Below are positions 12,788 to 25,100 of a stretch of 64,000 bases of DNA, in pieces. Under the pieces are notes generated by a model. The model was not told where the DNA came from, made no database searches, and worked only from the letters and a program-made list of their open reading frames with translations. Position 1 is the first letter of the stretch; each line of letters opens with the position of its first letter. The position numbers and the translations under genes are program-made. The stretch comes from Nannochloris sp. 'desiccata'. Lineage: Eukaryota; Chlorophyta; Trebouxiophyceae; Chlorellales; Chlorellaceae. The stretch spans positions 2,418,001 through 2,482,000 of the forward strand of contig JAGTXX020000011.1 of NCBI GenBank assembly GCA_019044685.2. The letters are read 5' to 3'.

Positions 12788-15559
12788 CTAAGACTTCAAA
12801 TTAGAGAGTAGTTTATAAGCTTGAGTAACTTTAACAAAGGCAGCGTGAGCAGCCGCCTTTGCCACCTCATCTCCACCCTCACCCTCACCACCTTCATCTC
12901 CTCCATTATTCCTTCTAGTTGTATGTATAAGTTTATCAGGGTGCAATTTCAAAGCAAGGCGTTTATATGCTCGTGTCACAGCTGTAGAATCAGCTCCGTA
13001 GTGCAAGCCCAGCACATCATATGCATCAGCTTCTTCTTTTCTAGCAGCTGCGGAAGCTGTAGCTTGGACGTTGAAAGAGTGGCGAGCTCGAGCTGCTGCC
13101 CTTGCTGCAGCTGCATTCTCAGCTTCTCGTCGCGCGCTTTCTTTTTGCTCCCATGAAGAATCTACAGGGTGTGATTCAGCAGTACAACCACATATAGAGC
13201 AGTACAGCATAATCTCAGGATTATTTGCATCTGTACTACTATAATAAATTTTAAATCCAGAGCATGCTTTGCATGAAATGCACGTGCCTCGTTTTGATTG
13301 CGTTAGTACATCACAATCTGTACATTGTAATGGTTCACCTGCTTCTTCAGCAGCTGCCTTGCGTGCTGCGGCAGCGACCACACGTTTAATTCTTTCAGTT
13401 TCTGGACTTGGCGGTGGCTGGTGGTGCCGCTGTCGTCGATCTTCTCGTTGTTGCTTAATCCTTTCTTGTCGTTCTTTAGCTTGCTGCTCTGCAGCTTCTC
13501 GAGAGGTAGCTTCTTCTTCAGTTTCGTGGGCAGTGCAATCGCAACCACAACGAGAACAGCGCCGACCTTGAAGCATCGACTGCTGTGACGGTGATAGGTG
13601 TTGTTCATTTTGTGGATAATTCTTTTGAATTTGTTGGGGACCAAACATCTTTGTTGATTTATTTTCATATTGGGCACACCTGCCAGGTCCGCACGTCTTG
13701 CATGCATATTTTTCTATTCCGAAAGGATCTTTTCTACGTTGGCGGGCAGCAGCTAACACCAAAAGTGATTGTAAAGAACCTAGATCGAGCTTGGAAGTAC
13801 TAGTATCATGTTTATATATATTGTTATTAAGAATACTGCCAGTAGTATCAGTATTCCTGCTACTAGTGGCTTCTTCAGCCGGCTGGGCGGTATTTTTTGG
13901 TTGGCGCCGGGAAGAAAGTGAAGCAGCAAAAGAGGCAGGTGGTGGGGGTACAAATCCATATTCATTCGTTTCATCAACACCTAATAGTTGTTTTCTAGCA
14001 GCTTGAACACTACCTAGCCATTCAAATTCAGCATCAAACTCATTGTCGCTGCTGCTCCTGCTGCTGCTATTGCTATTGCCTAGACTGGTTTTGATTTCGG
14101 GGTCATCAAGAAAATCTTCGTGCTGGCGCCTTGGCTGCCGCTTCTGCTGCTCTATTTCATCATCACCGTCATCCTCAGTACCAACAGTTGCGTTTTCGAT
14201 GATCTCAGTAGTTAATTTCCGTTTTAGAATAGGGCTACTAGGTGTATTCAAATCCTCTTCCTCTTCACTACCGCTATTTAAATCACAGAGCGCTCCATCT
14301 TCAGTCACTTCGCTCCTAGTACGACTATGTCTAGAGCTACGACCACTGCTGACCTTGCCATCTATAGTGACCCCCTCTTCATGCTCCTGCTGCTGTTGTA
14401 TATTGTTATCATGTAGCAGCATCTGTTCATGTAGTTTGTCCATGAGATCTTTCAGCAATTCGACCTGTTTCACCACTACAGTATATTGAGCCTGTACCTG
14501 AGCAAACATCTGTTGCTGGATGGTGGGAATCCAAGAAGAGGGAGGTGGTGGTATGTTGTTTATACTATCCAAGCTCTTGTCTAGAAGAGAAGGGTTGCTG
14601 AGTATAATATTTTCTTCCTTTCCCTCTATTTCACGGGATTGAGTGCTTGCAGCAGAGCGACCTCCAATTGAAAACGATGAGGAGAGCTCAGTCTTAACTT
14701 CCTCGGTGTATGCAGGTGTACGTGGATCTACTGTCTCCCTTCTGTCATTTGTATTACTATTTCTAGGCGGATCTGCAACAGGAAGAGTGGATTTCGGTGC
14801 TGCCGCTCTTTTTTTCTTTACTGACACCAAGTGGAACTTCTTTTCGGCATCTCGTAGTGCGCTTTGAATTCCAGACATGGTAGCTTCATTCACTGTGTTG
14901 TCATGATTAGCACATTCTAACGCCTTTTGATACGCGATCAGTGCTTGTTCTAGCTTATTAAGGCCGAGCAAAGCTGCCCCTTTTCTAGCCCACGGTCGAA
15001 ACCACTCTGGTCGAAGAGACACAGCGTGCTCAGCATCGTGTAGAGCTTGCGCGTGCCATCCTTTGGCCAAGTAACTAGCTGCTCTGTTTGTCCACAATGT
15101 AGCATCTGTTTGGTGGAGGTCTATAGCGCGGGTATAGTGCACAATGGCGCTATCCCATTGATGGAGAGAATACGCATCGGCACCTAGTTCTCGCTCAGTT
15201 TCCCAGACAATTATTTCGTGGGCGTCAGGAGGGCATCCACACCGAGAGCAATATGTGATTGAAAGATCATTGTCTGGATGGATCTGTGTGCCCTGAGGAA
15301 AATAGAGGAGAGAAATTTACATTTTGTCTGTGCAAGATGTGAATAAATCAAAAGATCGAATAATTTTTAAATGCTTGGAAATGAAGCTTACTTTTGTGGC
15401 TTGATGTTTTGAGGTATAATTTTCCTTTGTTTTTATGATGTATCGACCACAATCGCTGCATCCTTTACACGCTCCTCTCACTGTGCCATAGAGACATCTT
15501 GATGTTATGTCATCCGTTAAATGTGCGGCCCGCGGTTGAGGCCCTGCATAAGCAGCCAT
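12788..15559 (-). CDS. TPR and C-terminal J-domain protein with three Cys-rich modules
   Basis: Exons run from 15559 to 15392 and from 15292 to 12788 (phase 0, AAA|GTAAGC...TCCTCAG|GGC), giving 890 residues. TPR helices lie at about 90-190 (WDSAIVHYTRAIDLHQTDAT; ATLWTNRAASYLAKGW). A long acidic, Ser/Gln-rich middle follows. The J domain is the last 78 residues (813-890) with the HPD triad at 840-842, and a Gly/Glu-rich loop is inserted after HPDKL. A Cys/His module occurs three times: residues 22-81 (ACKGCSDCGRYI ... YCSRCGCPPDAHE), mid-protein (YACKTCGPGRC ... RCSRCGCDCTAHE, DNA about 13510-13710) and again (TCISCKACSGFK ... YCSICGCTAESHP, DNA about 13170-13330). This looks like a repeated zinc-binding unit that I do not recognise. 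A cochaperone role (HSP70 partner through HPD) is inferred. Its first exon would be missed by any model starting in the TPR region. Confidence 0.78.
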
Positions 15560-15964
15560 CTATACGAAAACAGACAATACATAAATTATTAAGAATCATT
15601 ATGATGCATGTTTTAAAACCCCTAAAAAGCTCTCAAAATGGTGGTCAAAACTTTGCTGTGATTTGACTTGCTGGATTTTCTTCCGGATGAAAATCCGCGA
15701 TGGACAGCTGCCACGCTGAGGTTGTCTCGGACTTGCCATACCGCCTCGATATTTTCCCGATCTTATAAATTCCTGGCTCTTACTTCATTTTTCACCTTGA
15801 ATTTATCCATGGGGAAGCTTAACTTTATGTAACGCTCGCTTTCAAGACATCCGAGGCCACCCACCTTGAAATTTTCGTCCAAGGCTTTTCAAGAAAACTC
15901 GTTTTATTATTATTAGTCTGCTCCCTCTTGCTCGCAGCGTATTCAAATTTTAAAGTTAGCTTAA
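15560..15964. other. Divergent intergenic region
   Basis: The 405 bp between the J-protein gene (minus) and the RING gene (plus) probably carry both promoters. Only short open frames on either strand, no repeats. Confidence 0.35.
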
Positions 15965-17209
15965 ATGAATGGGAAAGGATGTGGCCATGATATCTGTGCC
16001 ATCTGTTTAGACCCGCCAACTGTTGGAGGATTGGCACTGGCTTGTCGGCACTCTTTCCATGCCGAGTGCTTGCTCGCCTCTTTTTCAGGTAAGCTTTCCA
16101 TTCTAGTTGCTTTGACTGCTACTGGATGAAGTTCGTTACATGAAATACTCATAATAAAGTTAATTCTTGTAGGGGAGACTCCAGGTCAATGGAAATGTCC
16201 ATGTTGCAGAGCACTCGTGTGCACCCGAGCCGACGCGCCTCCCAAAGATAAAAATAACAAGGCCTCTGCCTTTATAAAATCAAGTGATGGTGCTCGTGAT
16301 GCTGAACAAGCCCTTCCAGGAGATTTTGAGTCTTTAGTTTTCCCTCCAAATATGCATTACTATATAATAGAAGAGTCCAAGTGGGGAACCCTTCAAGCTT
16401 TTCTCACAGCAGCAGCCTGTGCTTTGGCCGAACAAAAAACGGACCGGCACCAGAACATGAGTTTTTCTTCTCCTGTTGAAATAACACCACTACAGCCACA
16501 GCAGCAACACCATATATGTGCTCGTTCCCACGATATACGCACATCCATTTTTTCTCCCTTTTCGTTATCCAAAAAAAAAACTTCTAAGACCATTACAATT
16601 GCTGCTAGCACCACCCGGCTGTCGTCCCCACTAATAAATCGATGCATGGCCATCGCTGAAAAGCTCTGCCCACCCACCGCCTCTTCCATCACTGCGTTTG
16701 TCGGCCATGCACAGCTTCAGCGTCTCTTAGATCCATCCCTTCCGCATCCTTTCTACCGTTTCCTTCGATACGTTTTGATAGTGGTTCTTTCCATCGGTGC
16801 TGTTGTATTTGGCATTTGGTTGTTGCGAGTTTTGATGTTTGCTTTCGGTGTAGCCGTCTGCGCTGCTTCTGACGCCACAGCTAGAGTATTCGGTGTAGTA
16901 CAAATGGACACCATGTGTGTCCCTATGATCCCAGAGACCTGGGCATTGCCTATAGGGTTTGCTTTAGTTGGACTTTATATTTCAATACAAATTTCCGTAA
17001 TTTCCGGGGTCACATTCAGGCATGTATTGCTTAAATGGGACGAACAGGCAATTTATGCGATTGGTGTGTGGTTTATGGTGTGTTTAGGGTATACTGTATT
17101 TGTGTATTTTGCTAGATATCTATTGACGGTGCTTGTTTCGTGTTTGGTGCCATTTTCTGGTGGGCAACTCGACGGATGTGTTCCGACCGTTAGTAATCCA
17201 TGCTATTAA
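15965..17209 (+). CDS. RING-H2 finger membrane protein, probable E3 ubiquitin ligase
   Basis: Exons 15965-16088 and 16173-17209 join in phase 1 (TCAG|GTAAGC...TTGTAG|GGGAG), giving 386 residues. The N-terminal RING has all eight ligands: Cys11, Cys14, Cys27, His29, His32, Cys35, Cys50, Cys53 (C3H2C3). A polar, Gln/Ser-rich linker follows. From about residue 237 come three or four hydrophobic helices (YVLIVVLSIGAVVFGIWLL; LPIGFALVGLYISIQISVI; AIGVWFMVCLGYTVFVYFA), so the protein should sit in an internal membrane with the RING in the cytosol. The layout (N-terminal RING, C-terminal membrane spans) is like MARCH-type ligases, but the RING here is RING-H2, not RING-CH. The target is unknown. The RING core is cut by the intron between Cys35 and Cys50. 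Confidence 0.78.
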
Positions 17210-17437
17210 GAAGAAATGAACAGATCTACGTTCATTTGTCTACTCGAATAGCGTGCTTGCGTGATACATACTGACCAAAGAATTGCATTGGCAAGAGGCG
17301 ACTGAGAACAGTTTATGCCAGTGCGGGTCAGAAAAATAGACTTTAAATGTGTACTTGTAATTAAGAATGATATATACACTCACACTCTTAATTAACAGTA
17401 AGATACTGAATAATAATAAGTATACATAAAATTAAAT

Positions 17438-20057
17438 TTAATTACTTTTCAAGCCACCTTCAACATCCACTGCCTCATCGTCTGCTTCCACCGCTGTCGC
17501 CGTCCCGACTCTACCTCTAACCCTCTCCTCCTCCTCACCAGTTCGCTCTTCCTCCCCATCGAACAGCGCTACCTGTCTCAATACACCAGCTATAAAATCA
17601 GGCATATGATCAGATATCACTCTTCCACTCATTTGTAACCCTTCCTTTGCCAGCTCTGCTGAATCAATCCACACCGCGTGATACTCTCTTTCTGGGAGTG
17701 GCCGCTGGTTTGCTTTTACTGTTGATGTAGTAGAGGAAGAAGAAGAGGTGGTGTTGCTCTGGTCTTTAGTATTATCTTTTATTCCATCACTACCACCACA
17801 ACAACTACTACAACTGCCCCCATTCACTTTCTTTCTTCCAATTTTACTATGCTTTGCAATCAATTGGAGATGAAATACTCTCCCTGGAAGCCCAAACGTC
17901 CCCGACGTTTCCAACAAGTACTTTCTATGCATATTCCCTTCAGCGCTGGCAACAGCTGCATTGAGCACATTTTGCACTTCTTCAGGTATTTCATTAGGTT
18001 TCCATAACAGTTGTCCCTCAGGTGCGTTGTTCTTCATTGCGGCAGTACCACCGAGCCAGCCAGTCAGGATTTGTAGTTTTGGTAAACGACATTGCGCCGC
18101 AGCTGCCATCATGTCTTGAAGAGCTCTATCAAGGGTAGCTACCGAGTACCTAGGAGGTAATTCTTTACCACAGACGACACTCGTACACCAATCACTCGAT
18201 GCAGCACCCAGGGACGCTGAAACCAAGCCCATTGGAGGTGAAAATGCCCAGCAGTTCAAGTCTGGGATGGCCAACCGGAGGCGGAGAGCGATCAAGTAGC
18301 TCACTGCCGCACCTAGAGAATGGCCAGTTAATACTAATTTATAACCAGGATATTGAGGATTGGAGCCTGAAATTGCATTTTTAAGGACTCCTGTGTATAG
18401 AATGTCACCGAGAGTTTGGTAGGCGACGTGTAAATAATCCCCTTGAGCAAGAAATTTTTGAAAACATGTGTTTTCATCTACGGGTTCTGCTGTGGTTGCT
18501 TCTGGCGATGCTCTTTTCACTTCTGGTGCTGGTGGTGGCAAAGTCTCCCAGCTCCACGGTGAACTTAACCAATTATCCAATTCAACAGCTTCAAATAATA
18601 AATCTCGTACATTATCCATGATAGAAAGTGCACCTCGTACAGCTACTACAATTGAATGTCTACTATGGTCAACCGCGATGATGTACGACAAGACATCTGG
18701 CAGCGCGCCTTCTTCCCTTAAAAATAATATGTCATTTTTTGACGCGTTTAAAGTTTTCATTGCCACTTGGGTGTTGAGTTGACCGAGACCACAAGGCGCA
18801 ATACGACCATGCCAACCGAGAGGGGAACACCCGCAGGCCAGTTCTCCTAGGGCACGGATACCATTGTCAAAGATGTAGAGCATCCATCCGTAGGTAGCTA
18901 GAGTGTAGGTAAAGAAATGTTGAGCTTCTACTAGAGTGGCGTGGTCAACAAGGGTGCCTGGCTCAGGAACAGGGAGGACACGTGGGGGTGACGGGTATGG
19001 GAGTTGACCATTTATTATTATTTTATTATTATTAATTTCTTGGACTTGAGGTGGAACGAGAATCTCATCAACAGTAGATGTTTTAGTACTTCGATTACTA
19101 ATATCAGGTCTAGTAGGATGTAGAGAATAAGTACCAGCAGCAGCAGCAGAGAAACTCTGACCATCTCCCCTTCTGCGCCTCTTCTCATCTCCTACCGCTG
19201 CCTCTTCTTGCCTCGTGCCATGCTGCTTATACAGCGTTCTGGCCACCATAAACGCAGCCCACGCATCTGTAATGGTAATATCCACATGTCCAAATAACGC
19301 GCACAAATTCGCACCTACTTGTTTCGCCCTTTCTCTCTGCATTTTCCTTTGTCGAGAGCTCAGTGGGTTCCAACAACAAAAGCCTAGCCACATTATCCAA
19401 GAATAGTGCCGTTGCCAGGCAGCAGGATCTGAGAATACACCTCTAGGATTGAATATTAAGATTAAAAATAATATCATAATGCCTATGTAAATCCATTCAG
19501 CCACATTTAAAGCCAAAAGAAAATCATCTGGTTGCCACACCCCGCCTTGAGAATCACAATCTAAGTTGAAGTCCCGGTAAATTAAATATGTGAGGTAGGA
19601 GTTGAAAATAACTTGAATAACATGAGCGAATGTATTGGCGTAGATGAAAAATGGTAGCCTTCGGCGTTTGCTCCGTTCAAACATAGTGCCCCGAAGGCCA
19701 ATGACAATGCACGAGATTTCCGAAGCAATGGAGCAGACAAAGCCAAAAAGGAGACCTGAAAGGGCAATGGTTGTGCGTGTTACGTGTTTGCAGCGGACTG
19801 TGTCGTAGGTGATGATATAGCATGATACCATAGGGCCGATCCAGACCTGTAGAATATGTGTGGAGAGAGAGAGAGGGTAGGATGTTCAGCGAATGAGAGG
19901 GGAGGCGGTGACTTGATTGATTAATTATTTGAACCCATGGAGATAGCTCTTTCGAAAGTGTCTTTACCAAGTGAAAAATGGCCATGATAAATGCCGGAGC
20001 AGGTATATCATCTTCAGCGATGAGCCATTTGCGGCCAAAAGCACGAACACCTGGCAT
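17438..20057 (-). CDS. Class 3 (sn1-diacylglycerol-type) membrane lipase
   Basis: Exons run from 20057 to 19968 and from 19846 to 17438 (TTG|GTAAAG...CTACAG|GTC, phase 0), giving 832 residues that begin MPGVRAFGRKWLIAEDDIPA. About four membrane helices occupy the first 170 residues, as in diacylglycerol lipases. The catalytic domain has KLVLTGHSLGAAVSYLIALR with the nucleophile Ser540 in GHSLG. The following CTSVVCGKELPPRYSV corresponds to the block that carries the catalytic Asp in animal DAGL (GKD there, GKE here), and a candidate His lies in VISDHMPDFI. A low-complexity Ser/Thr/Gly/Cys stretch (DNA about 17710-17830) is inserted before the final strand. It probably releases 2-acylglycerol or free fatty acid at a membrane. 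Free fatty acids are the substrate of the photodecarboxylase in this window, but a functional link is only speculation. Confidence 0.82.
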
Positions 20058-20479
20058 TTGGAGGACAAATTCAATCAAAACATTCAAGCTATTTCATTGA
20101 AGTATGCTGCGCCCTCGCTGAATATTTGGTTTATAAAATTCATGCGCGATGTCTGAAATGTAAAAATGGAATTAAATTTGCAAGAATCCTACTGACAAGA
20201 AGCAAAAGTACAGGAAAAAAATATGGATGTGAGCCTCAGTGTTGGCGAGATTTTCCGCTTTATAAAACCGCAATTGGGACAATGCTGAGTAATTTTAAGA
20301 CATTTATATTTTATCAATTCTGTACAGAGGGACCGCTCGAGGTCCCGCTGACAGAAAGTTCACATCTTGCCTGATAAATCTGTCTATCTTTCATCTCTTT
20401 AAGGAACACTGAGCATTACATTCGCGCTCTCAAGAAACTCACACAGTTTATTTTGCGTTACCACGAATATAAATTGAGC
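20058..20479. other. Divergent intergenic region with TATA-like element
   Basis: The spacer separates the lipase gene (minus) from the acyltransferase gene (plus). TTTATAAAA at about 20259-20267 is a possible TATA box for the plus-strand gene, which would leave a 5' UTR of roughly 190 bases. Another TATAAA-like string lies at about 20131-20136. No RNA gene or repeat was seen. Confidence 0.3.
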
Positions 20480-21904
20480 ATGTTAGTTTGTTGCCGCGGC
20501 CCTCCTCCCATCGAGGAAAATGGCAAAACCAATTCTAACGGCGAAGACGCTGATGAGCTTATGAGTGCCCCTTCGCTGATAATGATCAACAATAATATTA
20601 ATGAAAGCAGCATGGTCAAACGGAAAGATTCGTCAGTTATAGAGGACCTCCTCAATGATGTCGCCAATTCGGTGCAGTCTGGCACTATCAGTGTCACGTC
20701 TTCCTTGAAAACTGGCGCTGCTTCTGCTGGAAATACTCTTCAAGATATGCAAAACTTTCTTGCCAGCTTGGTCACTACCCCTTCAAAGACGGTGCACGTC
20801 CCAAGCCCCGCCCATTCCAATCTCTCCGTCGGTTCAACAATCGAAACTGAATTTTCCGACTCTACTAAAGTAGGAGGTATTCCTCACGTAGAGTATAAAA
20901 AGTACGCTTTAAAAGGCTATGTCCAAATCCCTGCTGTCGTCAAACCTTTCTTGGATGCCCTTAAACTCGATCATTATGTCATTTGCTCTTTACCGACAAT
21001 GGCACCGTCTGTGGGTCTTGCTGGTCATCGTGACACAGTGCCCAAAGCCGTCCGTTCTGCTGCACCCTTTTTGATTGTTGTCGACGAACCAGGTAAATTG
21101 GCTGACTATAAAGATGATAAATACGTCTGGGTAGAAATGAAATTGGGAGATGTGTTCCGCTTGGACATTTCCAAGATGAAAAAAATGGAAGATTACGTCG
21201 CCACTTTAAGCAAAAAAGCAAAATGGAATTTCAAAGACAGGCAAAAAAAATTCAACAATCCTGCACTGATTTCCAGTGAAGTGGTGCCCATCAATCAAGA
21301 AGACAAAGCATTTTTAGATGCCATTTGGCCCTTATATAAACAAACGGTAAGTTTAGAGCGCGACAAAATTTCAACGGTTCCATGGTCCTTGTCTTCGTAA
21401 AATTTATCAAATATTAAAGTTAACTGTATATAAATTCCATGCATGTTCTTTCTATCGGTTTTACAGGGCGAGAAGAACGGGTTCACCGTTTTATCTGAAG
21501 AAGAATTCTACAAATTTCACACTGAGGTTCCTGGTCTTGTAGCAATGCTGGTCTGGGATGTCCGCGACCCTGCCAACAAACGTCTTGTCTCTTTCTGTAC
21601 TGGCGTATACTGGAACGATGTCCTTATGCCTATGTGGTGTGGCACCGACTATGCAAATGAATTAAATCGTACTTGCTCAACGTACTTTAATATGCTGTAC
21701 AATTACGTTCGTATCGCTATTGAGGATCCTAATATCAATTGGGTTGATTTGGGTGCTTCACGTCGAACTGCAAAGGTGGCTATTGGGTTCAGTCCCTATC
21801 CTTCTTCGGGATACTTCAGGTGTAAGAATAGTGTAATGCAAGCGTTGGTTGAAACAATGATGGACATGTACTTCCATCCTGAAGAATTAATCAACGATCC
21901 TTAG
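20480..21904 (+). CDS. FemAB/GNAT-like acyltransferase (peptidoglycan biosynthesis/recognition-type domain)
   Basis: Exons 20480-21346 and 21467-21904 join in phase 0 (ACG|GTAAGT...TTACAG|GGC), giving 434 residues. The first 140 residues are Ser/Thr-rich and probably disordered, possibly a targeting region (MLVCCRGPPPIEENGK). From about residue 140 the protein looks like the FemAB-like branch of the GNAT fold (VWVEMKLGDVFRLDISKMKK; WNFKDRQKKF), then YNYVRIAIEDPNINWVDLGA and VAIGFSPYPSSGYFRCKN, which recall the peptidoglycan biosynthesis/recognition (DUF482-like) family of bacteria and algae. The acceptor substrate is unknown. The match rests on pattern memory, so an alternative GNAT subfamily is possible. 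The ATG at 20480 is the first in frame. Confidence 0.6.
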
Positions 21905-22179
21905 ATTGAAGGCATGCTCATTCAGAGAATTGATGTAGTTATTGATTAATAGTATTTGATGTGAATAGGAAGTAAAATTACTCGAGTTCAGTTCATATTT
22001 AATTACACGGCTACAAGATTTGAAAAAGTTAGCCAAACTGCGACCGACAAAGTGATATTTGAACATTTATCTTTATTTTTAGTTTTGGTTTGTATCATAT
22101 TCCCTTTTCCTCATTTAAATTAAGAATAATTGCTTTTGTGAGTTCTAATTACCATCTTTGATAATCACATATGTATACA

Positions 22180-25100
22180 TTAGTCTAGATTCATTGATTC
22201 AATTCCACCGCCAGCGCCACCAGCACCAACGGCATCACTTTCAGCCGCAGCCAGGACTCGTGCATACTCTTCATTCATCATTTTCTGCGATAAGAGAAAC
22301 ATTAGGTAATACAGTTTGAAAATGTTTCAATCGCCTAGCTAAATAACTGGACAGGACGCAAGCAAAGGCTCTGTATTTTACCTTTTCTTCCACGGAGAAA
22401 CCAATCCCACCAGACTTCTCTTGCTGCTGCTGCTGTGGTGGGTTTTCATTACTGCTAAATGCACCTAAAATACGCAGAGCGACTCCCATGAAAGCTTCAG
22501 CCTCCTTCATACGAGCGAATTTCGAGTGGGTAGCTCCTCTATTCCAGGCAGCCGTGATGAGATATCTGGCTTCAAGAGGAGGGTAGCCTGCTGCGCCTGC
22601 TGCTGTGGCGGGTTGAGCATTCGCAGTGATGAGAGCTGCAGCATCTTGGAGAGTGGAAAGACGATCTGTATCGGTTGAACAGATTGCTAAAAGAGAACGA
22701 ATGACCTGGGAAGAAACAAAAGTAAATCAAAATAATGAATTGTTAATAATGAATAACTGTTAACAACCACGAGAGAGAAACAACATTCTATTCCTCGAAA
22801 GGAAAATAGTCAAAATAAAATAAAAAGCAGCGTACCCCAGCGACTGCTTCGTAATTCAGTTCAGGCTGGGAAGTAAGACGTTCTAATGCTGCCTTCATAG
22901 CTGCTTTACGAGCGGCCGCGCAAGTGTGCGTCGTATCCTCCCCTAAAGAAGACAAAGAAAAGGAATGAACGTTACTTGATGCGCCAAAAGGTGAAGAATC
23001 AATTTCATATCATTTCATTTTATCATATTTCTGATGCCTACTACCTTCCAGATACAGTGCCATCTGCAAAAAGGATTTTGGAGTCGCTGAATGAATTTCT
23101 TTTACGCGTTCTACTGCGGCATTTGCAGCCTCGGCATCGCGTTGCTTCACTGCCAAAGCAAACACCTACAACCAACAGTGAGAAAAAGTGAAATTAAAAA
23201 TGGGAACGATTTTAAAAATATACTGAACCTTAAGGCAGTTATGCTACCAAAATAGCTATATTATATTACCATCACATGGATGTAGACTACAGCGTCATCA
23301 CTATTAGACGCATCACCATCTCTTTGTTGCGCGGCGCAGCGGGCCTTTTCCAAGCACTCAACGGCAGGTGCAGCCTCAGACCCACTTGCTGCAGAATGGA
23401 TAATAGCATTTGCCGCAAGTGTAAAGGATACCTATTAGACCCCAAAAAAGGAATCAATTAATAAGATTGTAAATAATCAGCAATCGAATCCAAAGCGAAA
23501 CGAAATGAAGTAAATGACTAGCCATACCTGTTGCTTTCTTAATATTTCATCAGTCGGCGACGGGTGCCCAGCACAGAGCTGACCACAGCATTTCATAAGC
23601 CTTCCAGAAGCATCTTGATTGTTAGTGTGTTCACTTCTTGATGCAGCATCGAGTCCAGCATTCCAAGCAGTGACCACCATCCATTCCAGTTGACGCCACT
23701 TACAGTCATCATGCAGAAAGAAATTTTCAACTCCTCCTACTGCATTAATTCGGCGAACTAGCATTTCAAACACCCGAGCTAGACGATTCCAGGGGCCAGC
23801 GTGTCCCACATTCTCTGAACCATCTTTCATTATGTTTGCTACATTTTTTTCTGTCGGTGATATTTTGCATGTCTCCTCGCTCTCAATTTGAGGAGCTGGC
23901 TCACTCGCTTGATCAAGTGTATCCATCTCCAGTTGGATGAGATTTTGGAACACCAAAGCTTCATAATTAGCAGGGCGTTTCTTGCTGCTATTAGTATTAA
24001 CATCTCTATTTTCAACAGACGCATCTTCCTCTTTGTTGTCGTCTTTGACTTTTGCTTCTTCTTCTTCACTGCAAACAATTTTCTGTAAGAGCAGAAAAAG
24101 AGATTCTTTCGCAGCATTAGGAAGTCCAGCATCTAAAGCTTCGCAGCAAATCAAGCGCAGCATATTAGCATCGCAGGCGGGATGTGCAGCCAAAGAATTA
24201 AGAGCAGCCGATGCAGCGTCGGCGTCTTTTGCAGCCAGACAGGTTGTGAGTTTACAAAATTGAGCTTCGACACACCGCTCAGGGCATTTTTTCAAGCGCT
24301 CTAAAGCTTTGGCATGCTGGCCTAGGGCACTAAAACACACAGCTACGGCCATATGGATCTGTGTTACGATCTCAAGATCTGTTTCAGGGGTGACAAAGAG
24401 AAGAGCTGCCGAGTAAAATTTAGTCGCCACCTCGGGTGCTCCCGCTTCGAGCAAGGAGCATGCTTTATTCCAGCATAAAGTATAAAGATTTCTCAGGATT
24501 TCAGGATTCTTGTCGAGAGCTTCTTTGAGTGCCTCGTCCTCTAAAAGATCAAGAATAACCTCGTCGGCAGTTGTGGGCGGAGCAATGGTGAAGGTGGTGG
24601 TGGTGCCATGAGGAGGCTGAGAAGAAGGCCCGAGGACAGCTTCAATCAGCTCCACTATTAACGATACATCATCTGTCGTAGTTAAGTCTTGCGCAGCAGC
24701 AAGTGCAGCACGTGCACTTTCAGCACCACCAGCCACCAGCAAAGCAGATTTAATTGCAAACGCACACGTCTCTGCTGAGACAGATTCATGCGTAACTAAT
24801 TTCAGTAACTCTGTCTCTGCTTCCTGCATGCGGCCAGCGTGCTGTAAAGCTTGGTGAGCAAGAAAATGCACTGCCACGGAATCTGCAGTACGAGAACTGT
24901 GTTTCTGAAGAGCATGCACACATTTTAAGATTGATTCACTAGAAACACAGCTCATACCAATACCACCGCCACCGCCACCAGCACCACTAGAATCCACTAA
25001 ATTTAAAGTTTTGTTGAAGTCCGAAGCTGTTATTTGAGCCCAGCAAAGGAGAATTAAAGCACGTGCACCGAGCTTTTCAGCATCATCAGCAAGGCCGACT

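Noticed and set aside
14043..14489. 148-codon Leu/Ser-rich frame on the plus strand
   Set aside because: Antisense shadow of Ser/Gln/Glu codon repeats in the J-domain protein gene.
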